Origin: Flavobacteriaceae bacterium
GTDB lineage: Bacteria > Bacteroidota > Bacteroidia > Flavobacteriales > Flavobacteriaceae
Assembly: GCA_947463515.1 (NCBI GenBank)
Contig: CANHRI010000019.1
Location: 1 to 41,330, forward strand
Direction of reading: 5' to 3'
DNA: 41,330 nucleotides
The first letter of the stretch is position 1, and each line of letters starts with the position of its first letter. This document shows positions 25,000 through 33,134 of the stretch, piece after piece. The position numbers and the translations under genes are program-made. A model generated the notes under the pieces. It worked only from the letters and a program-made list of their open reading frames with translations. It searched no databases and was not told the origin of the DNA.

Positions 25000-26166
25000 A
25001 TGAATAGAAGAAACTTTTTAAGTCTTACGGGAACCTTCACGGGAGGATTATTGGTCCTCCCCGATTTTCTCCATGCATTAGGGTCGCAACCCCTTCAAAA
25101 CCAAAAAGATTCATGTGTAGTGTTTATCCAACTCAATGGAGGGAACGATGGGTTAAATACCTACATTCCTTTTGACCATCCTGGCTATTATGACTTACGA
25201 CCCCATATTGCTGTTGCCAAAAATGATATTATTGGGAAAAATAACGGAATGGGATGGCATCCTGCGTTGAAAAATTGGAATACCATTCAGCAAAATGGCG
25301 ACTTAACTGTTATTCAAAATGTAGGCTACCCTTCGCCCAACCGATCCCATTTTCGAAGTCAAGAAATTTGGCAAACCGCTTCAGGAGCTCAAGAATACCT
25401 CACCGAAGGGTGGTTGGGTCGGTATTTGGATTTGCAATGTACTACAACCCAACCCACAGGAGGGGTCAATATTGATAGCATTGATAATTTAGCCCTGCGC
25501 GGCAAAGAACCCAACAGTATTACCGTGAAGGATCCTGCGCGTTTTCGAAGCAATGCTATTGGAGAAGCGACTCAACTCTCCACCAATCCGCAACTCGATT
25601 TTGTGCGAAAAATTGCTTCCTCAGTTGTTGAAGGTGCCGATGATATTCGGCGAGCCATAGAAGCTTCCCAAACAGAGGTAAGTTATCCTACAACGGCTTT
25701 AGGGAAAAATCTGGAATGGATTGCCCGATTGATCAAAGGAAATTTGCACACCCATGTCTACTATACGTCCCAAAATGGGTATGACACGCACGACAATCAA
25801 CACAACATTCACCAAAATAAACTCAAAGAATTGGATGACGCTGTGTTTGCTTTTTATACCGAAATCAAGCGGGCGGGATTGCTATCGCAAGTGACTTTGG
25901 TGGTATTTTCTGAGTTTGGTCGGCGGGTGCGCGACAACGGCAACGGGACTGACCATGGTACTGCTGCACCTGTTTTTGTGATCGGGGGTCACACTACTGG
26001 AAAAATTGTGGGAACGAATCCTAATCTTGACGACTTAGATCAAGGGGATTTAAAATTTGAAACGGACTTTCGGTCGGTGTATGCGACTTTATTACAGCAA
26101 AAATTGCAGCACCAACCCACCTCGATTGGCATCACCCAAGCCCCACTTTCGGGAATCTTTCGCTAG
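25000..26166 (+). CDS. DUF1501 domain protein with Tat signal
   Basis: This is a 388-residue protein of the DUF1501 family, a sulfatase/alkaline phosphatase-like fold. It opens with MNRRNFLSLTGTF, a twin-arginine signal (RRNFLS) before a hydrophobic stretch, so it is exported folded, possibly with a cofactor. Readable core motifs are VFIQLNGGNDGLNTYIP, YDTHDNQHNIH, VVFSEFGRRVRDNGNGTDHG and AAPVFVIGG. It starts one base after the DUF1800 stop. The activity is unknown; metal binding through the Asp/His motifs is likely but inferred. Confidence 0.92.
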   Translation: MNRRNFLSLTGTFTGGLLVLPDFLHALGSQPLQNQKDSCVVFIQLNGGNDGLNTYIPFDHPGYYDLRPHIAVAKNDIIGKNNGMGWHPALKNWNTIQQNGDLTVIQNVGYPSPNRSHFRSQEIWQTASGAQEYLTEGWLGRYLDLQCTTTQPTGGVNIDSIDNLALRGKEPNSITVKDPARFRSNAIGEATQLSTNPQLDFVRKIASSVVEGADDIRRAIEASQTEVSYPTTALGKNLEWIARLIKGNLHTHVYYTSQNGYDTHDNQHNIHQNKLKELDDAVFAFYTEIKRAGLLSQVTLVVFSEFGRRVRDNGNGTDHGTAAPVFVIGGHTTGKIVGTNPNLDDLDQGDLKFETDFRSVYATLLQQKLQHQPTSIGITQAPLSGIFR

Positions 26167-26178
26167 GCAAAAATGTTT

Positions 26179-26210
26179 TTGTAGGTATACCACATATTCG
26201 AGTATCTTTG
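26179..26210 (+). promoter_or_regulatory. Promoter of the EamA transporter gene
   Basis: TTG (26179-26181) and, after 21 bases, TATCTTTG (26203-26210) fit the Flavobacterium TTG-N17-23-TAnnTTTG promoter, about 20 bases before the start codon. Confidence 0.65.
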
Positions 26211-26230
26211 TCGGCTTTTTTAAATAAAAA

Positions 26231-27127
26231 ATGACAGGAAAATCGATACTTAAAGGTGTTTTTTTGGTAGGCTTAGGGGCCTCCAGTTATGGTATGCTGG
26301 CCACTTTTGTAAAATTAGCGTACCGAGAACACTATACTACGGCCGAAGTTACCCTTTCGCAATTTGGGTATGGCATCTTAGGGATGGTGCTCATCAACGC
26401 CTTTCAAAAATACAAATCCCAAAAACCCGTTGAAAAAGCCTCTCCAAAAAACATTTTTCACCTCATGCTGGCAGGAACTTCGTTGGGGATGACCAGCGTT
26501 TTTTATTATCTGTGTGTCAAATACATCAATGTTTCTATTGCCATTGTATTATTGATGCAAACAGTTTGGATGGGTGTGCTTTTGGAATGGATTTTAGAAA
26601 AACGGAAACCTTCGCTACAAAAAACCCTTTCAGTGGGGATGGTACTGTTGGGAACGCTTTGGGCAACCAACCTAGTAAGCAGTGAATTTACGTTAGATTG
26701 GAAAGGCATTCTATTTGGAATGTTGGCTGCTGCCTCTTTCACTACAACTATGTTTACCGCCAATCGGATTGCTTTGGGCATTTCATCGGCGCAACGCAGT
26801 TTGTATATGCTACTGGGTGGTGCTGTCATCGTGGTAGGATTTGCTATGGCTACCCAAAGTACCCCCTTTCAGTGGGGCATCTTTCTCAAATGGGGGATTG
26901 TTCTGGCCCTTTTTGGAACTATCATTCCGCCGTTATTAATGAATGCTGGATTTCCTATCACCGGAATTGGTTTAGGGAGTATTGTCTCGGCACTAGAATT
27001 ACCTGTATCCGTATTGATGGCCTTCTTTATTCTCGATGAAAGTGTGGTGGGACTGCAATGGTTGGGGATACTGCTCATCCTTTTAGCCATCATTTTTATG
27101 AATATTTCATTTAAAAAGAAGTCATAA
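26231..27127 (+). CDS. EamA family (DMT superfamily) transporter
   Basis: This is a 298-residue inner-membrane protein with about ten membrane segments and two EamA repeats (residues ~5-140 and ~155-295). The glycine- and proline-rich helices (LPVSVLMAFFILDESVVGLQ near the end) are typical. Members export amino acids, nucleosides or other metabolites; the substrate here cannot be told. It has its own promoter (26179-26210) and may read through into the following membrane protein gene 85 bases on. Confidence 0.9.
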   Translation: MTGKSILKGVFLVGLGASSYGMLATFVKLAYREHYTTAEVTLSQFGYGILGMVLINAFQKYKSQKPVEKASPKNIFHLMLAGTSLGMTSVFYYLCVKYINVSIAIVLLMQTVWMGVLLEWILEKRKPSLQKTLSVGMVLLGTLWATNLVSSEFTLDWKGILFGMLAAASFTTTMFTANRIALGISSAQRSLYMLLGGAVIVVGFAMATQSTPFQWGIFLKWGIVLALFGTIIPPLLMNAGFPITGIGLGSIVSALELPVSVLMAFFILDESVVGLQWLGILLILLAIIFMNISFKKKS

Positions 27128-27212
27128 CGGACTACTAACGTAATTTTCTGGGTAAAATAGTTGCTAAAATTGTTAAAATTTTATTATTTTGACAAATCTA
27201 AAACAACCCAAC

Positions 27213-27587
27213 ATGACCCAACCTTGGCATTTATATGGCATGGCCCTATTGTATATTGTGGCTGGAATCAACCATTTTAGAAAACCAAACCTGTATTACA
27301 AGATAATCCCGCCTTTTTTTACCAACAAAAAATTCATCAATGAGATGACGGGCTTCCTAGAAATTGTTCTGGGTATTGCCTTGTGTATCCCTGAATTTAC
27401 AAGTCTCGCAGCTGCATTTATTATCCTTCTTTTGATTTTGATTTTTCCAGCTAATATCTATATGGTAACCTATTCTGAAGGGCGTTTAGGGCTACCGCTA
27501 TGGTTGCTATACATTCGCTTACCGTTGCAATTTTTTTTAATGTTTTGGGCATTCAGTTATATCGATTTTGAGCAACTCTTTTTGTAA
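27213..27587 (+). CDS. DoxX-like membrane protein
   Basis: This is a 124-residue membrane protein with four hydrophobic segments. I chose ATG at 27213 (MTQPWHLYGMALLYIVAG); an upstream TTG at 27189 is in frame. The pattern YIVAGINHFRKPNLYYKIIP, then GFLEIVLGIALCIP, is typical of the DoxX/DoxX-like family, whose members are small quinone- or thiol-linked membrane proteins. AlkB follows after 24 bases. Confidence 0.8.
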   Translation: MTQPWHLYGMALLYIVAGINHFRKPNLYYKIIPPFFTNKKFINEMTGFLEIVLGIALCIPEFTSLAAAFIILLLILIFPANIYMVTYSEGRLGLPLWLLYIRLPLQFFLMFWAFSYIDFEQLFL

Positions 27588-27611
27588 ATTTGAGGACACC
27601 AAAGGTTAGCT

Positions 27612-28214
27612 ATGGCCCTATTTGATTTACAAGAACCGATTCATTTTTCAGTCCCCGATGCTGACATCTGTTTGTATCCGAACTTCATAGCTAGCCATAA
27701 AGCGCAAGAATATTTTGACTTGTTGTATACCCAAACGCCTTGGCGCAATGATCCCATTACGGTTTTTGGAAAAACCCACCCACAACCGCGACTAACGGCG
27801 TTATACGGACATGAAGGAAAACCCTACGCGTACTCTAATGTGGTTATGCAACCCCATCCGTGGACGCCTTTGCTTACTTTTTTAAAAGAAGAAGTGGAAC
27901 AAATTGCCCACACCCAATTTACCACCGTGTTACTCAATTTGTACCGCCACGGAGAAGACAGCAACGGTTGGCATTCCGATAATGAAAAAGAATTGGGTCG
28001 AAATCCCGTGATTGCCTCACTCAGTTTTGGAGCCGAACGCGCTTTTCATTTACAACACAACACCTTACGGGAGGAAAAATTGAAAATCCCCTTAACTGCT
28101 GGTAGTTTACTCCTGATGCAAGGAACCACGCAGCATTATTGGAAACACCAAATTCCTAAAACAGCACGACCCGTTGGCCCGAGGATTAACCTCACTTTTC
28201 GCACCCTAAAGTAA
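27612..28214 (+). CDS. AlkB-like Fe(II)/2-oxoglutarate dioxygenase
   Basis: This is a 200-residue dioxygenase of the AlkB family, which removes alkyl groups from DNA or RNA bases by oxidative demethylation. The iron ligands are His and Asp in GWHSDNEKEL and His in HYWKHQIPK. The 2-oxoglutarate-binding Arg is in RINLTFR. ALYGHEGKPYAYS and VIASLSFGAERAF match AlkB homologues of the human ALKBH2/3 type. It lies 24 bases after the DoxX-like gene and its stop shares a base with the start of the sterol desaturase gene, so all three are likely one operon. Confidence 0.93.
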   Translation: MALFDLQEPIHFSVPDADICLYPNFIASHKAQEYFDLLYTQTPWRNDPITVFGKTHPQPRLTALYGHEGKPYAYSNVVMQPHPWTPLLTFLKEEVEQIAHTQFTTVLLNLYRHGEDSNGWHSDNEKELGRNPVIASLSFGAERAFHLQHNTLREEKLKIPLTAGSLLLMQGTTQHYWKHQIPKTARPVGPRINLTFRTLK

Positions 28215-29053
28215 TGATTATGGAAAATTTTATAGCCTATTTTAGCACTATTCCTTCGTCACACCGCGCTGCATTGTTAGCAGGTGGAATTGCCCTATTT
28301 TGGCTCTTTGAAAGTGCCACGCCATTTATACGATTTAACTATTCCAAATGGCAACATGCGGGGATAAACTTATTCTTTACGGGAACAACCATTTTAGTCA
28401 ATTTTGCGTTGGCCTTTTTGCTGCTTCGCACAGCGGATTTCAGTGTTCAAAATGAAATCGGATTGCTCAACCTTTTGCCCGAAATGCCTTCTTGGCTATT
28501 TTTAATAGTGGGCTTGCTGGGGCTTGATTTTTTTGGGGCCTATTTAGCCCATTTTGTCGAGCACCGTTGGTATCCGCTTTGGCGTTTTCACCTGATACAC
28601 CATACCGACACGTATTTGGATACTACTTCAGGTAACCGGCACCACCCAGGAGAAAGTGTGATTCGCTTTGCCTTTACCTGTCTAGGAGTATTGATTGTGG
28701 GTTGCCCGATGTGGTTGGTCTTTTTGTACCAATCCTTATCGGTAGTCATGACCCAATTTAACCATGCCAACATTGGACTCCCTAAAAAATTAGACCGTTG
28801 GATGAGTTACATTTTGGTCTCCCCCGACATGCATAAAGTGCACCACCATTACCAGCTTCCCTACACCGATAGCAATTATGGCAATATTTTTTCGGTTTGG
28901 GACCGAATATTGGGGACCTACCGTCATCTCGATCGGGAGCAAATTGTATATGGCATTGATACCCATCAAGACCCAAAGGAGCACAATACGCTTTCTAATT
29001 TGCTGCAAATTCCTTTTCAACCCTTAAGAAAATCATCGAATAAACCCGAGTAG
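28214..29053 (+). CDS. Sterol desaturase / fatty acid hydroxylase family protein
   Basis: This is a 279-residue membrane di-iron hydroxylase. His motifs are visible: HFVEH, HLIHH, NRHH, and HKVHHHYQLPYTDSNYGNIFSVWDR (given in part). Four or five membrane segments surround them. Family members hydroxylate or desaturate lipids, sterols or carotenoids; the bacterial substrate is usually unknown. Its start overlaps the AlkB stop (TAATG at 28212-28216); an alternative ATG lies 6 bases on. It differs clearly from the shorter CrtZ at 40443. Confidence 0.9.
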   Translation: MIMENFIAYFSTIPSSHRAALLAGGIALFWLFESATPFIRFNYSKWQHAGINLFFTGTTILVNFALAFLLLRTADFSVQNEIGLLNLLPEMPSWLFLIVGLLGLDFFGAYLAHFVEHRWYPLWRFHLIHHTDTYLDTTSGNRHHPGESVIRFAFTCLGVLIVGCPMWLVFLYQSLSVVMTQFNHANIGLPKKLDRWMSYILVSPDMHKVHHHYQLPYTDSNYGNIFSVWDRILGTYRHLDREQIVYGIDTHQDPKEHNTLSNLLQIPFQPLRKSSNKPE

Positions 29054-29150
29054 ACTATTTGAGCTTGAAAAAGCGACCTACGCCATCGTTTTACCTAAAA
29101 ATTAACGCTTGTTCATGGCATCATGTGGAACGGTATTCCGAATTTTGACT

Positions 29151-29432
29151 ATGCAAAACAAAGGACTTACCGAAGAACAAATCGACCGCATTATCGAAAT
29201 GGCTTGGGAAGACCGCACCCCATTTGAAGCCATTACGTATCAATTTGGATTGTCTGAACAGGAAACCATCACCCTGATGCGTCGTGAAATGAAGCCTTCT
29301 AGCTTTCGCATGTGGCGTGCACGTGTTCAAGGTCGTGCCACCAAACATTCGCAACGACGTGTCGACGGAATTGATCGTTTTAAATGCACCTTACAGCGGC
29401 AGATTACAGGTAATAAAATCTCCAAGCGCTAA
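29151..29432 (+). CDS. TIGR03643 family protein
   Basis: This is a small basic protein of 93 residues. The start at 29151 gives MQNKGLTEEQIDRIIEMAWE, as in the family; the frame is open to 29109. AWEDRTPFEAITYQFGLSEQ has the shape of a helix-turn-helix, and MRREMKPSSFRMWRARVQG with RATKHSQRRV follows. From memory, TIGR03643 genes often sit beside photolyase/cryptochrome genes; none is seen here. Function unknown, with nucleic-acid binding suggested by charge and HTH-like pattern. Confidence 0.85.
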   Translation: MQNKGLTEEQIDRIIEMAWEDRTPFEAITYQFGLSEQETITLMRREMKPSSFRMWRARVQGRATKHSQRRVDGIDRFKCTLQRQITGNKISKR

Positions 29433-29459
29433 CCAACGGGATATTTTTTTACCTTCGTT

Positions 29460-29473
29460 AGGTAAATTTACCT
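29460..29473. promoter_or_regulatory. Palindrome just before the alpha/beta hydrolase start
   Basis: AGGTAAATTTACCT is a 14-base perfect palindrome ending one base before the ATG at 29475. A further TTTACC at 29448-29453 could pair with the same GGTAAA, giving two mutually exclusive hairpins at the ribosome-binding position. Confidence 0.3.
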
Positions 29474-29474
29474 T

Positions 29475-30410
29475 ATGAAAACACGGTTTATCATCGCATT
29501 GTACTTATTTACTTTTTTAACACAAGCCCAGAGCAACTTCAGTACGCAAGAAATTGAAATCAATACCTTACTGAAAGGAACTTTAATCACCCCTGCAACT
29601 CCTGACACGTCAAATACCTTAGTCATTTTAATTGCTGGCTCGGGACCGACGAATCGCAATGGGAATCAGCCGGGAATGCCAACCAATTGTTATAAATTTT
29701 TAGGACAAAGTCTCGCTGAAAAAGGGATTTCTTTTTTTAGTTATGACAAACGTATTATCGCGCAAGTCATTCAAAAAACAATGGATGAAAAAACACTGCG
29801 GTTTGATGATATGGTCACCGATGCTAAAGCCGTATTACAGCATTTTACGAGTCAAAAAAAGTATTCAAAAATCGTACTCATTGGTCATAGTGAAGGGTCT
29901 TTGGTTGGAATGTTGGCTGCGCCTTATGGAGCCGATGCCTTTATTTCACTGGCTGGAGCGGGACGTGCCGCTGATGCTATTTTGATTGAACAACTAACCC
30001 GAAACAAGCCCGAACAAAAAGGGGCATTGCGTCAATGTCTCGATGCGCTTAAAGCTACAGGGAAATGGACTTGTGACGTCGCTATTCCCGGCATGGAAAG
30101 TGTTTTTCGCCCAACTGTGCTCCCCTACTTGTGTTCGTGGTTTGTACATAACCCAGCCAATATCATCCGTGAACTGCGCATGCCCGTGTTAATTATTAAT
30201 GGCGATAAAGATTTACAAGTCCCCGTTGAAGATGCTGCCTTGTTGAAAGCGGCCAAACCAGATGCGGTCTATGCTATCATTCCCAACATGAATCATGTAC
30301 TCAAAAATACGCCCGAAGAACAAGCCAATCGGCAATCGTATAACGACGGAAAGTTACCCATCGAACCACAACTTACGGAAGTTATCATGGATTTTATAAA
30401 AAAATTGTAA
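29475..30410 (+). CDS. Exported alpha/beta hydrolase
   Basis: This is a 311-residue serine hydrolase with signal peptide MKTRFIIALYLFTFLTQAQ. Catalytic Ser is in IGHSEGSLVG (about residue 141), Asp in NGDKDLQVP and His in MNHVLKNT near the end. The oxyanion-side motif is IAGSGPTNRNGNQ. Homologues are annotated as esterases or peptidases (S9-related family). Specificity is unknown. It precedes the M61 peptidase gene by 42 bases and may share a transcript with it. Confidence 0.88.
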   Translation: MKTRFIIALYLFTFLTQAQSNFSTQEIEINTLLKGTLITPATPDTSNTLVILIAGSGPTNRNGNQPGMPTNCYKFLGQSLAEKGISFFSYDKRIIAQVIQKTMDEKTLRFDDMVTDAKAVLQHFTSQKKYSKIVLIGHSEGSLVGMLAAPYGADAFISLAGAGRAADAILIEQLTRNKPEQKGALRQCLDALKATGKWTCDVAIPGMESVFRPTVLPYLCSWFVHNPANIIRELRMPVLIINGDKDLQVPVEDAALLKAAKPDAVYAIIPNMNHVLKNTPEEQANRQSYNDGKLPIEPQLTEVIMDFIKKL

Positions 30411-30452
30411 CGAAACAAGGATTTAGCCTACCAATGGCATAAATAGTATTCG

Positions 30453-32303
30453 ATGAAACAATTTTTATTTTCCTTAGTAGCCGCTTTGATGCTTGCAGGC
30501 TGTGGCTCCTCAACCCCTACGGTAGCCAAGAAAAACAATGTGGTCGTACAATTGGATTTGGTCAACATTACCGATGATAGAGTAGCTGTTAGTGTGACTC
30601 CGCCAACCTTAACCGAGACCGAAATTGTATACCATTTGCCCAAAATTATCCCAGGAACCTATTCGGTAGATGATTATGGAAAAATGGTCGAACAATTTAA
30701 AGCCTACGACGTACAAGGAAAAGAACTTCCTGTTCAAGCGTTAAGTACCAATTCATGGCAAATCAAAGAGGCGCAAAAATTGGCCAAAGTTACCTATCTA
30801 GTGAACGACACCTTTGATAGCGAACGCGGCGGTGGTTTTGGTGGTGGAATTTTTTCACCGGCAGGAACCAATATCAATGCAGGCAAAAACTTTATGATTA
30901 ACCAGCATGGTTTTGTAGGCTATTTTGAGGGAAAAAAGGATATAAACTACGAGTTAAAAATCACCCATCCCGATAGCATGTTTGGTGCTACATCGTTGCT
31001 TGATACCGATGCCTCAGCTACTGCTGATGTATTTCTAGCCGAGCGATACAACGAATTGGTGGACAACCCCATTATGTATGGAAAACCAGACTATACCTCT
31101 TTCCAAGTAGACGGTATGGACATCTTATTTAGCGTGTATTCTCCCAATGCTAAACACAGTGCTGCCGCTTTATCGCCTGCAATTGAAAAAATGATTCGCG
31201 CGCAAAAGAAATTTTTAGGTCCGGTTAACAATAATAAAAAATACACCATTTTACTCTACTTATCGGAAACCGATAAAGCCGATGCACGAGGGTTTGGAGC
31301 TTTAGAGCACAACACCTCAACCACAGTAGTTTTCCCTGAAATGATGCCTTCAGAAGCCCTCGGGAAACAATTGATTGATGTGGTTTCGCATGAGTTTTTC
31401 CATATTGTAACTCCGCTCGGCGTTCATTCGCATGAAATTCATTATTTTGATTTCAATAATCCAAAAATGTCGCAACACTTATGGATGTATGAAGGGGTTA
31501 CCGAATATTTTGCTAACCTTTTTCAAGTAAACCAAGGACTTATTTCGGAAGAAGATTTTTACAAGCGTATGGCCAATAAAATAAATGAAGCCAAACGAAT
31601 GAATGATACGATGCCCTTTACCGAAATGAGTCAGAATGTACTCACAGAACCTTACAAATCCCAATACTTGAATGTTTATAGTAAGGGAGCGCTGATTGGG
31701 ATGTGTATCGACATTATTATTCGTGAAAAGAGTAATGGGACACGAGGTATTTTGGACTTAATGCAAAAACTAACCGAAAAATACGGTCCTTCTCGTCCGT
31801 TTTTGGATGCCGAATTGTTTGACGAAGTTACCGCCATGACCTATCCCGAAGTGGGCACTTTTCTACGCACGCATGTTTCGGGAAGTACGCCAATTGATTA
31901 CGCCAGCTATTTTGCCAAAATGGGCGTTGGCAAAGGAAAGATTAAAAAACCTGAAAATGTGTTATTTTTAAAACGCACGCCTTGTATTACAGCCAATAGT
32001 AAAAAAGAAATCGTTGTACGTAATGACACCGAGTTATCGCCGTTCATGCAGGGCATTGGATTGAAAGCCGACGACATTATCACGGGAATTGATGGCAAAT
32101 CGTATACGATGGATGCGATCGGTCCTTTGATGGATGCCGTTCAAAAATGGAAAGAAAATGATTCCGTTACCCTAAACGTAACGCGTGGTGGTAAACCATT
32201 GACATTAAATGGAAAAGTCGTATTTTCATATGTCGAAAATGAGGGATATATGACCATTGATCCTTCCAAAAATCAACTAAAAACATCCTGGCTAAAAGGA
32301 TAA
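30453..32303 (+). CDS. M61 family metallopeptidase lipoprotein with PDZ domain
   Basis: This is a 616-residue lipoprotein (MKQFLFSLVAALMLAGC, Cys17). It has an N-terminal M61 beta-domain, then a gluzincin catalytic domain with HEFFH (about 313-317) and the Glu in YEGVTEYFAN (about 350), and a C-terminal PDZ-like domain (GIGLKADDIITGIDGKSY, about 535-600). Known M61 enzymes are glycyl aminopeptidases. This one has HEFFHIVTPLGVH where the classic members have HEYFHLWNVK, as I recall for flavobacterial homologues. It probably acts in the periplasm. A terminator follows. Confidence 0.92.
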   Translation: MKQFLFSLVAALMLAGCGSSTPTVAKKNNVVVQLDLVNITDDRVAVSVTPPTLTETEIVYHLPKIIPGTYSVDDYGKMVEQFKAYDVQGKELPVQALSTNSWQIKEAQKLAKVTYLVNDTFDSERGGGFGGGIFSPAGTNINAGKNFMINQHGFVGYFEGKKDINYELKITHPDSMFGATSLLDTDASATADVFLAERYNELVDNPIMYGKPDYTSFQVDGMDILFSVYSPNAKHSAAALSPAIEKMIRAQKKFLGPVNNNKKYTILLYLSETDKADARGFGALEHNTSTTVVFPEMMPSEALGKQLIDVVSHEFFHIVTPLGVHSHEIHYFDFNNPKMSQHLWMYEGVTEYFANLFQVNQGLISEEDFYKRMANKINEAKRMNDTMPFTEMSQNVLTEPYKSQYLNVYSKGALIGMCIDIIIREKSNGTRGILDLMQKLTEKYGPSRPFLDAELFDEVTAMTYPEVGTFLRTHVSGSTPIDYASYFAKMGVGKGKIKKPENVLFLKRTPCITANSKKEIVVRNDTELSPFMQGIGLKADDIITGIDGKSYTMDAIGPLMDAVQKWKENDSVTLNVTRGGKPLTLNGKVVFSYVENEGYMTIDPSKNQLKTSWLKG

Positions 32304-32327
32304 ACTTGAATAGACCCTTTGCGAAAG

Positions 32328-32362
32328 TCCTCAATTTGATTATAGAATTGAGGATTTTTTTT
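32328..32362 (+). terminator. Terminator of the M61 peptidase gene
   Basis: TCCTCAATT (32328-32336) and AATTGAGGA (32346-32354) pair over 9 bp and are followed by eight Ts. Confidence 0.9.
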
Positions 32363-32384
32363 CATCTTTGCGAAAAATAAAATC

Positions 32385-33104
32385 ATGCGAAAAATCAGTA
32401 TTTGTTTACTTGCAGCATCCCTTTTGATCAGTTGTGCCAAAGAGAAAAAACCAATAGATGGATTGGAATTATCGGGAACCATCAAAGGTTTTAAAAAAGG
32501 AACCTTGTATATTCAGCGCATCAAAGACGATTCCATATTAGTACCCATCGATTCGATCAAGTTTGAGGGGACTTCCGAATTCCGAACCCATATTGACCTC
32601 AAAAACCCGGAAATGCTTTATTTATTTATTGATCGGGGAATTAGCAATTCGGTGGACAACAACCTTCCTTTTTTCGCCGAACCCGGTGCGATGACGGTGG
32701 AAACTTCTTTGGATTATTTTACAGCTGATGCTGTCATAAAAGGTTCCAAAAATCAGGAGTTGTACGACCAATACAAGATCATGATGTCGCGTTTGATTGA
32801 TAAAAATTTAGAATTAATTCAATTGGGATTAATCGCTAAAAAGGACAACAATATGATTCGCCTGGATAGTATTCAAAAAGAACAAGATGAAAACTTAAAA
32901 AGACGTTATTTGATTACCACCAACTTTATTGTCAACAACAACAATTACGAAATAGCACCTTACATCGCACTGGCTGAAATTCCCGATGTATCGCTCAAGT
33001 ATTTGGATACCATTGACAAATCGATGAGTTCCAAAATTAGTAAAACGAAATACGGTAAAAAACTGAGAACCTATGCCGCGGAACGTCGAAAACTAGGACA
33101 ATAA
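32385..33104 (+). CDS. DUF4369 domain lipoprotein
   Basis: This is a 239-residue lipoprotein (MRKISICLLAASLLISC, Cys17). The N-terminal ~100 residues (LSGTIKGFKKGTLYIQRI, ILVPIDSIKFEGTSEF) are a DUF4369 domain, which in Bacteroidota normally precedes a TlpA-like thioredoxin domain. Here the thioredoxin domain is absent: the C-terminal half is a charged helical region (LDSIQKEQDENLKRRYL) ending KYGKKLRTYAAERRKLGQ. It is flanked by terminators on both sides and is therefore monocistronic. Confidence 0.85.
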   Translation: MRKISICLLAASLLISCAKEKKPIDGLELSGTIKGFKKGTLYIQRIKDDSILVPIDSIKFEGTSEFRTHIDLKNPEMLYLFIDRGISNSVDNNLPFFAEPGAMTVETSLDYFTADAVIKGSKNQELYDQYKIMMSRLIDKNLELIQLGLIAKKDNNMIRLDSIQKEQDENLKRRYLITTNFIVNNNNYEIAPYIALAEIPDVSLKYLDTIDKSMSSKISKTKYGKKLRTYAAERRKLGQ

Positions 33105-33130
33105 AAAAACGGTCGATGACCGTTTTTTTT
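33103..33130. terminator. Bidirectional terminator between convergent genes
   Basis: AAAAAAACGGTC and GACCGTTTTTTT form a perfect stem around GAT, with A and T runs for both strands. Confidence 0.9.
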
Positions 33131-33134
33131 GTAT

